Notes: generated by a model not told the origin, from the sequence alone. Numbered from the stretch's first letter, positions 1 to 8,302 are shown. The stretch is DNA of 64,000 nucleotides from Heliomicrobium undosum (GCF_009877425.1 NZ_WXEY01000004.1:212331-276330); one strand, 5' to 3'. Numbers and translations: made by a program.

Positions 1-516
1 GACGCCGGGGAAGTCCTGGTCAACTGGGAGGCCATCAAGGCTAAGGAGAAAGGGGACAAGCCGTCGCGAAGCCCCTCCGGGATCGACCGGATTTCGACGG
101 CCATGCCGTCGCTGCTGCGGGCCGAGAAGGTGCAGAAGAAGGCGGCCCGGTTCGGCTTTGACTGGCCCGATGAACAGGGGCCGCTGGCCAAGGTGCAGGA
201 AGAGTGGGAAGAGTTGCTGGAGGCTGCCGGATACGGCAGGTTGGATGGCGGTTTCGATTCGGCCGGAAGTAGAGAGCGGGATATCGCCCGCCTTCGCGAC
301 GAACTGGGCGATCTACTTTTCGCCGTTGTCAATGTGAGCCGCTTTTTGCAGATAAACCCCGAGGAGGCGCTCCAGCGGACGGTGGACAAGTTCATCCGCC
401 GCTTCCGCCATGTGGAGGACTGTTGCCGTCGCGACGGACGGGAGATGGCCCGTTGCGCTATCGAGGAACTGGATGTCTACTGGGAAGAAGCGAAGGCACG
501 GGAACGGCAGACGTGA
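1..516 (+). CDS. mazG: MazG nucleoside triphosphate pyrophosphohydrolase, C-terminal part
   Basis: The reading frame is open from base 1 and ends at 516, so only the last 171 residues are present. The motif NWEAIKAKEK near the start, followed by the helical stretch with EEWEELLEA and a later RDELGDLLFAVVNVSRF, is typical of the C-terminal MazG domain; the E-x-x-E and E-x-x-D pairs bind Mg2+. The family hydrolyses (d)NTPs to monophosphates and pyrophosphate as a house-cleaning enzyme. In Bacillus the homologue (YabN) lies just upstream of yabO/rqcP, and the same order is seen here with hup inserted. The apparent internal ATG at 103 is not the real start. Confidence 0.9.
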   Translation, partial: DAGEVLVNWEAIKAKEKGDKPSRSPSGIDRISTAMPSLLRAEKVQKKAARFGFDWPDEQGPLAKVQEEWEELLEAAGYGRLDGGFDSAGSRERDIARLRDELGDLLFAVVNVSRFLQINPEEALQRTVDKFIRRFRHVEDCCRRDGREMARCAIEELDVYWEEAKARERQT

Positions 517-648
517 TCAGCCGAATGGGGCGGGGTGGGTCTGTTAGGAATATTTTGGCTTAAAAAGTCGAAAATATTAACAACCCGGAAGGAAAAGATG
601 GGTATGTAGCGAATAACCTTACAGCAATCAATACTAGGAGGGGTAACG

Positions 649-924
649 GTGAACAAGACCGAATTGGTGAGTGCGGTCGCCGAAAAGGCCCAACTAACCA
701 AAAAGGATGCCGAAAAAGCCGTCAATGCCTTCTTCACCGTCGTGGAAGAGGCGTTGAAGGCAGGAGACAAGGTCCAATTGGTTGGTTTCGGGACTTTTGA
801 AATCCGCGAACGGAAAGCGCGGACAGGCCGCAACCCCCAAACGGGCGAAACCATTACCATAGAGGCGTCGAAAACGCCGGCCTTCAAGGCGGGCAAATCG
901 CTGCGCGACGCTGTGGAAGCGTAG
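649..924 (+). CDS. hup: HU family nucleoid DNA-binding protein
   Basis: A 91-residue protein of the normal HU length. It begins [14 protein letters not shown], has the [17 protein letters not shown] arm that inserts into the DNA minor groove, and ends with the usual F-K-x-G-K-x-L-R-x-x-V pattern. It starts with GTG, preceded by a strong AGGAGGGG about 6 bases upstream. HU bends and compacts DNA as a dimer. In several Clostridia hup lies between mazG and the rqcP/yabP genes, as here. A weak hairpin follows the gene. Confidence 0.97.
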   Translation: MNKTELVSAVAEKAQLTKKDAEKAVNAFFTVVEEALKAGDKVQLVGFGTFEIRERKARTGRNPQTGETITIEASKTPAFKAGKSLRDAVEA

Positions 925-956
925 TTCTTCTTAGGATACATCATAGGTGTTGAGGT

Positions 957-984
957 CAGGTTTCCGCGGGGAACCTGATTTTCA
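957..984 (+). terminator. weak hairpin between hup and rqcP
   Basis: Arms CAGGTTTCC (957-965) and GGGAACCTG (969-977), one G-U pair, three-base loop, followed by ATTTTC. It may partly terminate hup transcription before rqcP. The T-run is short, so read-through is likely. Confidence 0.4.
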
Positions 985-1001
985 TTCCGGGGGGATTTTT
1001 T

Positions 1002-1265
1002 TTGCGTCTTGACAAATTTTTGAAGGTGTCCCGCATCATCAAACGGCGCACCCTGGCCAAGGAGGTCTGTGACGGCGGTCGCGTCACCGTCAACGGTCGG
1101 CCGGCCAAAGCGGGAACAGAGGTGCAACCGGGGGACCGGCTGACCTTGCAGTTTCCCCAAAAACGCATTGAGGTGGAAATCGTCGACGTAAAAGAGAACG
1201 CGCGGGTCGATGAGGCGAGAGACCTCTACCGGGTCCTCCGGGAGGAGTCCCTACCCCTTGATTGA
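1002..1265 (+). CDS. rqcP: S4-domain RNA-binding protein, RqcP/YabO family
   Basis: An 87-residue protein consisting almost only of an S4 domain (MRLDKFLKVSRIIKRRT at the N-terminus, then VTVNGRPAKAGTEVQPGD). In Bacillus the homologue YabO/RqcP works with RqcH in ribosome quality control, helping C-terminal alanine tailing of stalled nascent chains on 50S subunits. It starts with TTG after CCGGGGGGA. The position immediately before yabP, yabQ and divIC matches the Bacillus order, which supports the call over the related heat-shock protein HslR. Confidence 0.85.
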   Translation: MRLDKFLKVSRIIKRRTLAKEVCDGGRVTVNGRPAKAGTEVQPGDRLTLQFPQKRIEVEIVDVKENARVDEARDLYRVLREESLPLD

Positions 1266-1297
1266 CAAAGCGCTTGCAGGGAGTCCCGTTCTAGATC

Positions 1298-1341
1298 ATA
1301 CGCCTGCCCACATAACCATGTTGGGGAGGCGTATTTATTTT
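1298..1341 (+). terminator. hairpin with T-rich tail in front of yabP
   Basis: Arms ATACGCCTGCCCA (1298-1310) and TGGGGAGGCGTAT (1322-1334) pair with one mismatch and are followed by TTATTTTTTG. The shape is that of an intrinsic terminator between rqcP and yabP. It would separate vegetative rqcP transcription from the sporulation genes yabP/yabQ. Confidence 0.6.
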
Positions 1342-1362
1342 TTGAAGAGGGAGGAACTTCCA

Positions 1363-1653
1363 ATGGATGTTCATGGCGATAAAGCCCATGGTTTTGCGGC
1401 CACAGACCGGAAGAGCATCACCATCCAGGGGGTCACCCAGGTGGGCGCCTTCGATGAAGTAGAGATCTACATGGTGACGGTGCGCGGTCCCCTATTGTTG
1501 CGCGGAGAGGGCTTGCAGATCACCCAGTTGAACCTGGACGATAAAGTCCTGTCTGTCGAGGGGCGGATCGATTCTGTTCAATATGTGGAGGAGCATTCTC
1601 CCCAGAACCTGAAGCAGAAAGGCAAGAACCTGCTGGAACGCCTGCTGCGGTAA
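1363..1653 (+). CDS. yabP: sporulation protein YabP
   Basis: A 96-residue protein with the YabP/YqfC family core: the phrase RKSITIQGVTQVGAFDEVEI, then RGPLLLRGEGLQI and a VEGRIDSVQY segment. ATG 1363 is chosen because GGGAGGAAC lies at the right distance upstream; a longer upstream reading frame runs back into rqcP and the hairpin. In Bacillus YabP is made in the mother cell under sigma-E and is needed for normal spore formation; its biochemical role is not known. yabQ follows 21 bases later. Confidence 0.92.
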   Translation: MDVHGDKAHGFAATDRKSITIQGVTQVGAFDEVEIYMVTVRGPLLLRGEGLQITQLNLDDKVLSVEGRIDSVQYVEEHSPQNLKQKGKNLLERLLR

Positions 1654-1674
1654 CCGAAGGGGTTGCGAGGGGGG

Positions 1675-2319
1675 ATGACCGTGACGCCGCTGGCCCAGCA
1701 GGTCTACGGGTTTGTCTTGTCGGCTGTAGGCGGACTGGTCCTGGGAACGGCCTTCGACCTGTACCGGACGATAGTGGGGGTGGGCCGGCGAAGGTGGTGG
1801 GTCGCCGTCGCCGACGTGCTCATGTGGATGATTGGCGCGGGGCTTTTCTTCCTCCTCCTGCTCTGGGGTCACTGGGGGGAGGTTCGCCTGTACCTTTTCC
1901 TGGGATTGGCCTGCGGACTGGGACTATACTACCGGTTTATGACCGAGGAGGTCCGGGCCTTTTGGGAGGGCATGCTGGAACTGATCCTGCACCTGTTGCA
2001 GACGCTGGGGTACCTGGTGACGTTCCCCTTTATCTTCCTCTATCGCGCCGGGCGGCGGGCGCTGCGCTGGATCTACCTGACGGGAGGACAGGGAATGCGA
2101 TGGGCCCACCGTCGCTTATGGACGCCGGCTCGCAAGGCCGTGGGTCGTTTGCGCGCCCGCGTGGACCGTCTCACCGGCCGTTCTCGGCGGTTTTTGGGGC
2201 AAAAAAGCGCAGGCGCCCGGCGCTGGCTGGGGCAAAGGACGGGAGGCATCCGGCATCGGCTGGCCGGGCGCCTGCGGGCCTTGTTGCGCCGTCCGCCGGG
2301 GCCGCCTCCTGCGGCATAA
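1675..2319 (+). CDS. yabQ: spore cortex biosynthesis protein YabQ
   Basis: A 214-residue membrane protein. The N-terminal TPLAQQVYGFVLSAVGG followed by LGTAFDLYR matches YabQ, and about four to five hydrophobic segments lie within the first 140 residues. The C-terminal 75 residues are very basic (many R, repeated GQ/RR pieces) and probably cytoplasmic. Bacillus YabQ localises to the forespore membrane and is required for cortex formation. ATG 1675 gives the family N-terminus; GTG 1681 has better Shine-Dalgarno spacing and is an alternative. Confidence 0.88.
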   Translation: MTVTPLAQQVYGFVLSAVGGLVLGTAFDLYRTIVGVGRRRWWVAVADVLMWMIGAGLFFLLLLWGHWGEVRLYLFLGLACGLGLYYRFMTEEVRAFWEGMLELILHLLQTLGYLVTFPFIFLYRAGRRALRWIYLTGGQGMRWAHRRLWTPARKAVGRLRARVDRLTGRSRRFLGQKSAGARRWLGQRTGGIRHRLAGRLRALLRRPPGPPPAA

Positions 2320-2419
2320 ACAAAGGGGAAAAACTTTCCTCATTCCCGCTTGGGCGAGGAAGGATTTTCAGGGCGGCGCGCCGAAAGCCCCACTATTACG
2401 GGGAAGTATCCGAACAGGG

Positions 2420-2830
2420 GTGAGGCTGTTGGCGCAGCCGGCAGAGACACAGCAGCAGCGGCAGTTGCCGCAGGAGCAGCAACAATCGCAGCCACTACGG
2501 CGTCATAGCAAGGGGATCGGCAGAGGCAAAAAGTGGGCGATTGTTGCGGCAGTCATCGGCGCTTTCGCGCTGGCGGCGCTCCCGCCTTTTCTGCAACAGC
2601 GCCAGTTGGCCCAGGAGTCGGACAGGTTGTCGGCGGAACTGGAACAGGTGCGCGCCGAGCGCCAGCAGTTGGAGAAAGAGAAGGAATGGCTCGCCTCTGA
2701 CGCCTATGTGGAGCAGGTGGCCCGTCAGCAGCTGGGCCTGGTGAAACCGGGCGAGATGATGGTGGTGCGGACCCGCCCCGGCAACGCCCTGAAGAAGGAC
2801 ACCCAACATGCCCAGGAGATTCGCGATTAA
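2420..2830 (+). CDS. divIC: septum formation initiator, DivIC/FtsB family
   Basis: A 136-residue bitopic protein: a Q-rich cytoplasmic N-terminus (residues 1-35), one transmembrane helix (about 40-60, WAIVAAVIGAFALAALPPF), then an extracytoplasmic coiled coil (QESDRLSAELEQVRAERQQ) and the conserved tail with DAYVEQVARQQLGLVKPGE. The family links FtsL and late divisome proteins at the septum. It follows yabQ as in Bacillus and is closed by a strong terminator. The glutamine-rich N-terminal run is unusual in length. Confidence 0.9.
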   Translation: MRLLAQPAETQQQRQLPQEQQQSQPLRRHSKGIGRGKKWAIVAAVIGAFALAALPPFLQQRQLAQESDRLSAELEQVRAERQQLEKEKEWLASDAYVEQVARQQLGLVKPGEMMVVRTRPGNALKKDTQHAQEIRD

Positions 2831-2869
2831 AAAAGCATTTCCGTCCTCAAGCGGCGGAAATGCTTTTCC
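2831..2869 (+). terminator. intrinsic terminator after divIC
   Basis: Perfect 13-bp inverted repeat: AAAAGCATTTCCG (2831-2843) and CGGAAATGCTTTT (2855-2867). The stop codon of divIC lies directly at its foot. Confidence 0.9.
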
Positions 2870-2887
2870 TATAGGGGGGTGAGTGGG

Positions 2888-3814
2888 ATGACAGAGAAAG
2901 ACAATCGCTGGGGCGCCATCGACATCGGTTCCAACTCGGTGCGTTTTCTCGCCGCCGAGGTGTCAGAGGAGGGCATGCAGACCTTGTGGCGCCGCCTCGA
3001 TACGACCCGGCTCGGCCGCGAGGTGGAACGCACAGGGGACCTGCATCCCGAGTCGGTTCAGCGCACCCTGGATGTGCTCGCTACCGGGCTGGCCGCGATG
3101 GCTTCATTCGGTGTGGACACGGGCAGGGTGGCGGCCTTTGCCACGAGCGCTGTCCGCGAGGCTGGCAACGGCGTCGCCTTTTGCCGCCGCATCTTCGAAG
3201 AGCATCGTCTTTCCGTGACCGTTCTCTCCGGAGAAAGGGAGGGACATCTCAGCTATGAGGGCGCTGTCGGCGGCCTGCCGTCGAGTCTGATTGAGGGGCG
3301 GATTCCTGTCGTTGTCGACATCGGCGGCGGCAGCGGCGAAGTGGTGTTTCGTCATGGCGGCTGGTGGCGGCGGAGCTTTCCCCTGGGCGCTGTCCGGCTG
3401 ACGGAAAACCGCTGGGGAAAGGCGGAGGTGGCCCGGCTCTGGGCGCCAGCCGCCGAGGCGATCCGGCGGTTGCGCGATGAGGGCGGGAATCCCCTCCTCA
3501 TCGGCGTGGGGGGCACGGCGACGACGGCGGCGGCTATCGCCCAGGAACTGCCCGTCTATGCCCCGGAAAAGGTCCATGGCTTTTATCTGCCTCTGGCCCA
3601 GTTGCGTGACATGGGCGCAAGGCTGCGCGCCCTTGACCTGGAGGCGCGCCGGCAGACGCCGGGACTTCAGCCCGAACGGGCCGACATCATCCCGGCGGGG
3701 CTGTTGGCGTTGGAAACATTGATCGAGACGGCCGGTTGCGACGGCTTTATCGCCAGCGAGACGGACCTGCTTCACTGCGCGCTGATGCGGCGCGCGGCGG
3801 GACAGTGGCCTTAG
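2888..3814 (+). CDS. ppx: Ppx/GppA family exopolyphosphatase
   Basis: A 308-residue protein of the sugar kinase/Hsp70/actin fold. The phosphate-1 motif AIDIGSNSVRFLAAEV is near the N-terminus; FATSAVREAGNG, the phosphate-2 motif VVDIGGGSGEV and IGVGGTATTAAAI follow in family order. The family degrades polyphosphate or ppGpp/pppGpp; which substrate is used cannot be read from sequence. ATG 2888 is preferred, with GGGGGGTG seven bases upstream; GTG 2879 would add three residues. It converges with gatD, overlapping by four bases. Confidence 0.92.
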   Translation: MTEKDNRWGAIDIGSNSVRFLAAEVSEEGMQTLWRRLDTTRLGREVERTGDLHPESVQRTLDVLATGLAAMASFGVDTGRVAAFATSAVREAGNGVAFCRRIFEEHRLSVTVLSGEREGHLSYEGAVGGLPSSLIEGRIPVVVDIGGGSGEVVFRHGGWWRRSFPLGAVRLTENRWGKAEVARLWAPAAEAIRRLRDEGGNPLLIGVGGTATTAAAIAQELPVYAPEKVHGFYLPLAQLRDMGARLRALDLEARRQTPGLQPERADIIPAGLLALETLIETAGCDGFIASETDLLHCALMRRAAGQWP

Positions 3815-4569
3815 CGGGAGGCAAACCGGCGGGCCACGGAGTCGTGGGCCGTCCGTTCCCAGTGATCGGCCAGGGGCGTCAGGCTGCCATCGCCGTAGCG
3901 CCGTTCGAGGGCGCGAGCGAGCAGCCAATCGGCCAAGGCCGGGTTTTTGGGGAGCACCGGCCCGTGCAGGTAGGTGCCGATGGCGTTTTTGTAGACGGCG
4001 CCCTCGCCCTTGTCTTTCCCGTTGTTGCCGTGGCCGGCGACGACCTGGGCCAGGGGCCGGATGCCGCCGCGATCGCCGAGAAAGGTGCGGCCCGAGTGAT
4101 TTTCAAAGCCTACGAGGCCCACGCCTTCGCCCAGGAAAGGCGCTTCGGCGACGACGTTGCCGATCAGGCGCGTCGACCCCGCCTCTGTCCAGGCGTCGAA
4201 AAGGCCCAGACCGGGCATCTCTTCTCCGGTGTGGGTGCGGTAATAGCGTCCCAGGAGTTGGTAGCCCCCGCAGACGGAGAGCAGGGGCAGGCCGGCTTCG
4301 GCAGCCTCCACGAGGGCAGGCCCTTTGTGCTGTTGAAAGTCCCGGAACAAGAGCGTCTGTTCCCGGTCGGAACCGCCGCCCATGAAGACCAGGTCGGCGT
4401 CGGCGAAGGCGAAGCGGTCGTTCAGGGAGACCCGCTCGACAGCGAGGGGGATCCCCCGCCACTCGCAGCGCCGGAGCAGGGTGATGATGTTGCCCCGGTC
4501 GCCGTAGAGGTTGAGCAGGTCCGGGTAGAGGTGGACGAGGCGCAATGCGCGGAGGTCTGTCTGAACCAT
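3811..4569 (-). CDS. gatD: lipid II isoglutaminyl synthase, glutamine amidotransferase subunit GatD
   Basis: A 252-residue CobB/CobQ-type class I amidotransferase. The N-terminal HLYPDLLNLYGDRGN is characteristic of GatD; the nucleophile lies in LLSVCGGYQLLG and the histidine motifs are ENHSGRTF and GTYLHGPVLPKNP. With MurT it amidates D-glutamate in lipid II to D-isoglutamine, using ammonia released from glutamine. It starts three bases after the murT stop, so the two are cotranscribed and probably translationally coupled, as in other Gram-positives. Confidence 0.93.
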   Translation of the reverse strand: MVQTDLRALRLVHLYPDLLNLYGDRGNIITLLRRCEWRGIPLAVERVSLNDRFAFADADLVFMGGGSDREQTLLFRDFQQHKGPALVEAAEAGLPLLSVCGGYQLLGRYYRTHTGEEMPGLGLFDAWTEAGSTRLIGNVVAEAPFLGEGVGLVGFENHSGRTFLGDRGGIRPLAQVVAGHGNNGKDKGEGAVYKNAIGTYLHGPVLPKNPALADWLLARALERRYGDGSLTPLADHWERTAHDSVARRFASR

Positions 4570-4572
4570 CGG

Positions 4573-5976
4573 CTATTCCTCCCAGTAGCGGGGCGAATGG
4601 CCCAGGTTGGCCAGCGCCGTCTTTGACTCCAACAGGGCGGTATAGGTCGGCAGGATGTAGAGGGTCTCTTCGGGGCTCGTCATCTCCAGCGCGGCGGCGA
4701 TGGCATGACTGATGTCGGGTTCATAGGAAATGGCGTCTGCCGGCACGCCGGCGTAGTGGAGGCGCAGCGCCATGTCCTCGCCGCGCAGCCCCGAGGTGGA
4801 GATGCTGCGCAGTTCCGGCAGGACCGGGGCGAGGGCTTCAAAATCGGCGTCCCAGAGCCAGGAAATGTCCCGCCCGTCGGCGGCGTTGTCGTTGATGATC
4901 ACGAGCAGGCGTTTCGGACCCCGGTTTTGGGTGAGGGTGCGCAGCACCTCGTCACAACCGGTGGGGTTTTTGATCAGCGCTAAAAAGGCGCGGCGTCCAT
5001 CATCCAGTTCCAGCCGCTCCATGCGGCCGAAGTTTGTCCGGTAGCCTTGCAGGCCGGCGCGGATCGACGGCTCGGGCAGGTCCAGCCGGAGCGCTGCTGC
5101 GGTGGCGGCGAGGGCGTTGTATATGTTGTAGAAGCCGGGGGTGGAGAGCTCGACGCGCCAGTTGCCCTGGGGGGCATTGACGGTGAAGGCGGAACCTTCT
5201 TCGCCTTTCAGTTCAATGGCGGAGACGCGGATCTTGGGCTGGGGCCGCTCAAAGCCGCAGTGGACGCAGCGGTAGTGGCCCAGTTGGCCGAAGAAAAACC
5301 AGTCGTAGGCAAGCGGGTGTCCGCAGAGGCGGCAGAAGCGCGTCTCCGCCGACTGGGTCATCTCCCGGCTGCCGTAAGATCGGTCGTCGATGCCGAAGTA
5401 GAGGACCCGTCCCCGGTAGCGGCGCCCGATAGAGGCGACCAGCGGATCGTCGGCGTTGAGGATGGCCACCGACTGGGGCGGAAGCAGCGCCAAGGCCTCC
5501 TCGACGAGGGTGACCGTTTTGTCCAGTTCGCCGAAGCGGTCCAGTTGATCGCGGAAAAAGTTTGTCACCACGACGCCCCGGGGACGCACCTCCCGGACCA
5601 ACTGGGGGATGGTGGCCTCGTCAACCTCGATGACACCCAGATCGCTGCCGATGGAACCGCCGATGCTGGCGGATTCGATGAAAGCGGCCGTGATCCCGCC
5701 GACCAGGTTGGCGCCGGCGCGGTTGTGGGTCAGCGTCAGTTTGGACGCGGCGATCATCTCGGCGAGCATCTTCGACGTGGTCGTCTTGCCGTTCGTGCCT
5801 GTGATGACCATGGCGCCCTGTTTCAACTGGGCGGCCAGGGCGGACAGCAGTCCGGGGGCGATGCGGCGGCCCAGGCCGCCGGGGAAGGATGTGCCGCCGT
5901 GCCCGATGCGGCGGTTCAGCCAGATCGCCGTCTTGCCGGCCCATAGGCCGGCCAACATGCGCGGTGAGTATAACAA
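4573..5976 (-). CDS. murT: lipid II isoglutaminyl synthase, Mur ligase-like subunit MurT
   Basis: A 467-residue Mur ligase family protein. The P-loop is TGTNGKTTTSKML (about residues 58-70), followed by NFFRDQLDRFGE, a four-cysteine zinc-ribbon insertion (CRLCGHP then CVHCGFE, about residues 212-242) and the C-terminal DUF1727 domain ending near NLGHSPRYW. The zinc ribbon and DUF1727 separate MurT from MurE/MurC. TTG 5976 is chosen, with GGAGGTG five bases upstream. It activates the glutamate alpha-carboxyl of lipid II with ATP while GatD supplies ammonia. Confidence 0.93.
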   Translation of the reverse strand: MLYSPRMLAGLWAGKTAIWLNRRIGHGGTSFPGGLGRRIAPGLLSALAAQLKQGAMVITGTNGKTTTSKMLAEMIAASKLTLTHNRAGANLVGGITAAFIESASIGGSIGSDLGVIEVDEATIPQLVREVRPRGVVVTNFFRDQLDRFGELDKTVTLVEEALALLPPQSVAILNADDPLVASIGRRYRGRVLYFGIDDRSYGSREMTQSAETRFCRLCGHPLAYDWFFFGQLGHYRCVHCGFERPQPKIRVSAIELKGEEGSAFTVNAPQGNWRVELSTPGFYNIYNALAATAAALRLDLPEPSIRAGLQGYRTNFGRMERLELDDGRRAFLALIKNPTGCDEVLRTLTQNRGPKRLLVIINDNAADGRDISWLWDADFEALAPVLPELRSISTSGLRGEDMALRLHYAGVPADAISYEPDISHAIAAALEMTSPEETLYILPTYTALLESKTALANLGHSPRYWEE

Positions 5977-6072
5977 GGGGGCACCTCCGTCAGTACGCAG
6001 CGTTATCGACAGTACTATTTTATATTAACTTGGCCTGTCGTTACGTTGTTTTTTTTATTTTTGCCTAAGGTG

Positions 6073-6102
6073 TTGACAGAACTGCCTTCGGTATGGCATA
6101 AT
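6073..6102 (+). promoter_or_regulatory. sigma-A promoter of the tRNA cluster
   Basis: TTGACA (6073-6078), 18-base spacer, CATAAT (6097-6102). The predicted start is near 6109, about 30 bases before the initiator tRNA. It points away from murT. Confidence 0.75.
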
Positions 6103-6138
6103 ACAGTGGTCGACGGCGGTAGGCTGTCGCGTGATTGA

Positions 6139-6214
<76 letters not shown>

Positions 6215-6219
6215 AATTT

Positions 6220-6297
6220 GGCGGTGTAGCTCAGTTGGTCTAGAGCATACGGTTCATACCCGTAGTGTCGTAGGTTCAAATCCTACCACCGCTACCA
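6220..6297 (+). tRNA. elongator tRNA-Met (CAT)
   Basis: 78-base cloverleaf with CCA. Acceptor GGCGGTG/CACCGCT, anticodon stem TACGG/CCGTA around loop TTCATAC (anticodon CAT). The sequence resembles Bacillus elongator tRNA-Met rather than the lysidine-modified tRNA-Ile2. The D-loop is slightly long. Confidence 0.9.
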
Positions 6298-6304
6298 AAA
6301 CAGG

Positions 6305-6380
6305 GGCCCGTTGGTCAAGCGGTCTAAGACACCGCCCTTTCACGGCGGTTACAGGGGTTCGAATCCCCTACGGGTCACCA
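6305..6380 (+). tRNA. tRNA-Glu (TTC)
   Basis: 76-base cloverleaf with CCA. Acceptor GGCCCGT/ACGGGTC, anticodon stem CCGCC/GGCGG around CTTTCAC, giving TTC. The charged product is the substrate of HemA, whose gene lies 585 bases downstream. Confidence 0.95.
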
Positions 6381-6390
6381 TCTGCCATTG

Positions 6391-6430
6391 AAACGCCTTT
6401 CCGGCTTACGGAGAGGCGTTTTTGTTTTTC
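6391..6430 (+). terminator. terminator of the tRNA cluster
   Basis: Arms AAACGCCTTTCCG (6391-6403) and CGGAGAGGCGTTT (6409-6421), one G-U pair, then TTTGTTTTT. Confidence 0.9.
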
Positions 6431-6557
6431 TACGCGTCGTTTTTTCCAGATTATCTGATTGTGAATATCTGAACGTTGAACAAAGGTATGTTTTTGACGT
6501 GTTTGGATGATAGAAGAATTGTTCAGGCTTGTCGAAGGAACGGTTTCGCTCTAGGTG

Positions 6558-6740
6558 AAATCTGGGGGTGTATTGACGCAGCGAGCGATTTGGGCGGAGC
6601 GGCGTCGTGAGCGTAGATTGCGGAGCGGAAAAGCGCGCCATGACATGCAGAAAAGCCCGAGAGGTTTGGCGCGCCCGCGTAGCAATCGAGCGAACAGCCG
6701 CGCAGCCCTTAGCGAGCGGAGTCAATACACCCCCGATTTT
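6558..6740 (-). repeat. dispersed palindrome-ended repeat, copy 1
   Basis: A 183-bp element whose ends are a perfect 14-bp inverted repeat, GGGGGTGTATTGAC (6564-6577) and GTCAATACACCCCC (6721-6734), extended by AAATC/GATTT outside. It matches the element at 41988-42173 in opposite orientation with about 15 differences over roughly 165 aligned bases. The two copies differ by a -1 and a +1 indel, so apparent reading frames through it are not conserved as protein. No transposase is present. It could be a MITE or a structured RNA/DNA element. Confidence 0.85.
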
Positions 6741-6819
6741 CCGATAACGCACAATAAACAGTGAGCCCGTCCGGTATTACAAAGCCAAGAAAAAACATAA
6801 GCAATTTTTATTCGGGGCT

Positions 6820-6847
6820 TTTACAAATCGATCGGATCGAGTAAAAT
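6820..6847 (+). promoter_or_regulatory. candidate sigma-A promoter of hemA
   Basis: TTTACA (6820-6825), 16-base spacer, TAAAAT (6842-6847). The leader to hemA would be about 110 bases. The stretch from 6741 to the promoter is AT-rich with no gene. Confidence 0.55.
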
Positions 6848-6964
6848 GAGGAAGGACAGACGATTCGTACGGAATTAATTATGCGCCCGTCGCGCTTCTT
6901 GTGGCGAGCGCTCCTTTCATCGCTGGACAAGGCTTGCATTTCCATAGAATGAGAGGGTGGTGCC

Positions 6965-8302
6965 ATGTTCATTTTCGCAGTCGGACTGAACCACAAATCG
7001 GCGCCTGTGGAGGTCCGTGAAAAGCTCTCCTTTACTGAAGCGCAAATCTCAGAAGCACTAACCCAATTGGAAGGCATGACCGGCATCGAAGGCTGCTGCA
7101 TCCTCGCCACCTGCAACCGGACAGAGATTTACGGCGCATGCACCGATATGGAAGCAGGATTGGCGGCGGTCAAACGGTTTGTCATCGAACGGGGCCGCTT
7201 GCAGCCCTCCGATTTTGCCAATTATTTTTACGTACATACGCTGTACGACGCCATCCGGCATCTCTTCCGCGTCGCCTCGGGCCTTGACTCGATGGTGCTC
7301 GGCGAGACGCAGATCCTGGGCCAGGTGCGCACAGCCTACCAGCGGGCTTGCAACGAGCGGGCCAGCAACGGGATCATCAACACCCTGTTCCAGCAGGCCA
7401 TCACTGTCGGCAAACGAGTGCGTTCGGAGACCGGGATCGACCAGCACCCCGTATCCATCTCCTATACAGCCGTCGAACTGGCGGAACAGGTCTTCGGCGG
7501 CCTTGCTGGCCGGTCAGCCATGGTGCTGGGCGCCGGCAAGATGAGCGTCCTCACCTTGAAGCATCTCGTCGCCCAAGGCGTGGAGAAGATCATCATCGCC
7601 AACCGCTCCGTCGAGAAGGCGGAAGAACTGGCCCAAAGCTGCGGCGGCGAGGCCATCCCCTTCCACCAGGTCCATGAGCGGATGGAAGAGGCGGACATCG
7701 TCATCTCCTGCACAGCGGCCACCCACTATGTCATTCGCCGGCCCATGATGGAAGAGGTCATGGAGAAGCGGGGCGGCAAGCCCGTGTTTCTCATCGATAT
7801 CGCTGTGCCGCGCGACATCGATCCCGAGGTCGATCAGGTATCCGGTGTGCATCTGTACGACATCGACGACCTGCAACATGTCATCGACCGCAATCTAGAG
7901 GAACGGCGCAAGGCGGCTATCGAGGCGGAGGAGATCATCGAAAGCGAGATCACCCAATTCTTGCGCTGGCTGAACTCCCTCTTCGTCATCCCCACCATCG
8001 TCTCGCTGAAGCAAAAGGGCAACCAGATCCGGGAAAAAGAACTGGACCGAGCCTTGAGCAAGCTGAAGCACCTGTCAGAAAAGGAAAAGAAACTCGTCGG
8101 CTCCCTGGCCAGTTCCATCGTCAATCAATTGCTTCACGACCCGATTACCCAACTGCGGCACTACGCCGCTACGCCCGAAGGTCACCTCTACTCGGAAATT
8201 CTGCAAAACCTCTTCTGCCTTGATGTGCCCGGACAGCGCCAGAAACACGCTGCGCCCCGGTTGCATGTGGTGGAGACGGCCCGGCAAAATCACGCCGGCT
8301 AG
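6965..8302 (+). CDS. hemA: glutamyl-tRNA reductase
   Basis: A 445-residue NADPH-dependent enzyme that reduces glutamyl-tRNA(Glu) to glutamate-1-semialdehyde, the first committed step of C5-pathway tetrapyrrole synthesis. The N-terminal GLNHKSAPVEVREK, the catalytic cysteine in ILATCNRTEIY, LGETQILGQV, the NADP-binding GAGKM segment and the C-terminal helical dimerisation domain are all present. ATG 6965 follows GAGAGGGTGG. It heads the photosynthesis cluster, fitting a high demand for bacteriochlorophyll precursors; hairpins at 8400-8442 close the unit. Confidence 0.97.
   Translation: MFIFAVGLNHKSAPVEVREKLSFTEAQISEALTQLEGMTGIEGCCILATCNRTEIYGACTDMEAGLAAVKRFVIERGRLQPSDFANYFYVHTLYDAIRHLFRVASGLDSMVLGETQILGQVRTAYQRACNERASNGIINTLFQQAITVGKRVRSETGIDQHPVSISYTAVELAEQVFGGLAGRSAMVLGAGKMSVLTLKHLVAQGVEKIIIANRSVEKAEELAQSCGGEAIPFHQVHERMEEADIVISCTAATHYVIRRPMMEEVMEKRGGKPVFLIDIAVPRDIDPEVDQVSGVHLYDIDDLQHVIDRNLEERRKAAIEAEEIIESEITQFLRWLNSLFVIPTIVSLKQKGNQIREKELDRALSKLKHLSEKEKKLVGSLASSIVNQLLHDPITQLRHYAATPEGHLYSEILQNLFCLDVPGQRQKHAAPRLHVVETARQNHAG

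Noticed and set aside
6375..6752. 125-codon minus-strand frame in repeat copy 1, similar to a frame at 41917-42192
   Set aside because: The similarity comes from the dispersed repeat. The copies differ by compensating -1 and +1 indels and mostly non-synonymous changes, so protein coding is unlikely.
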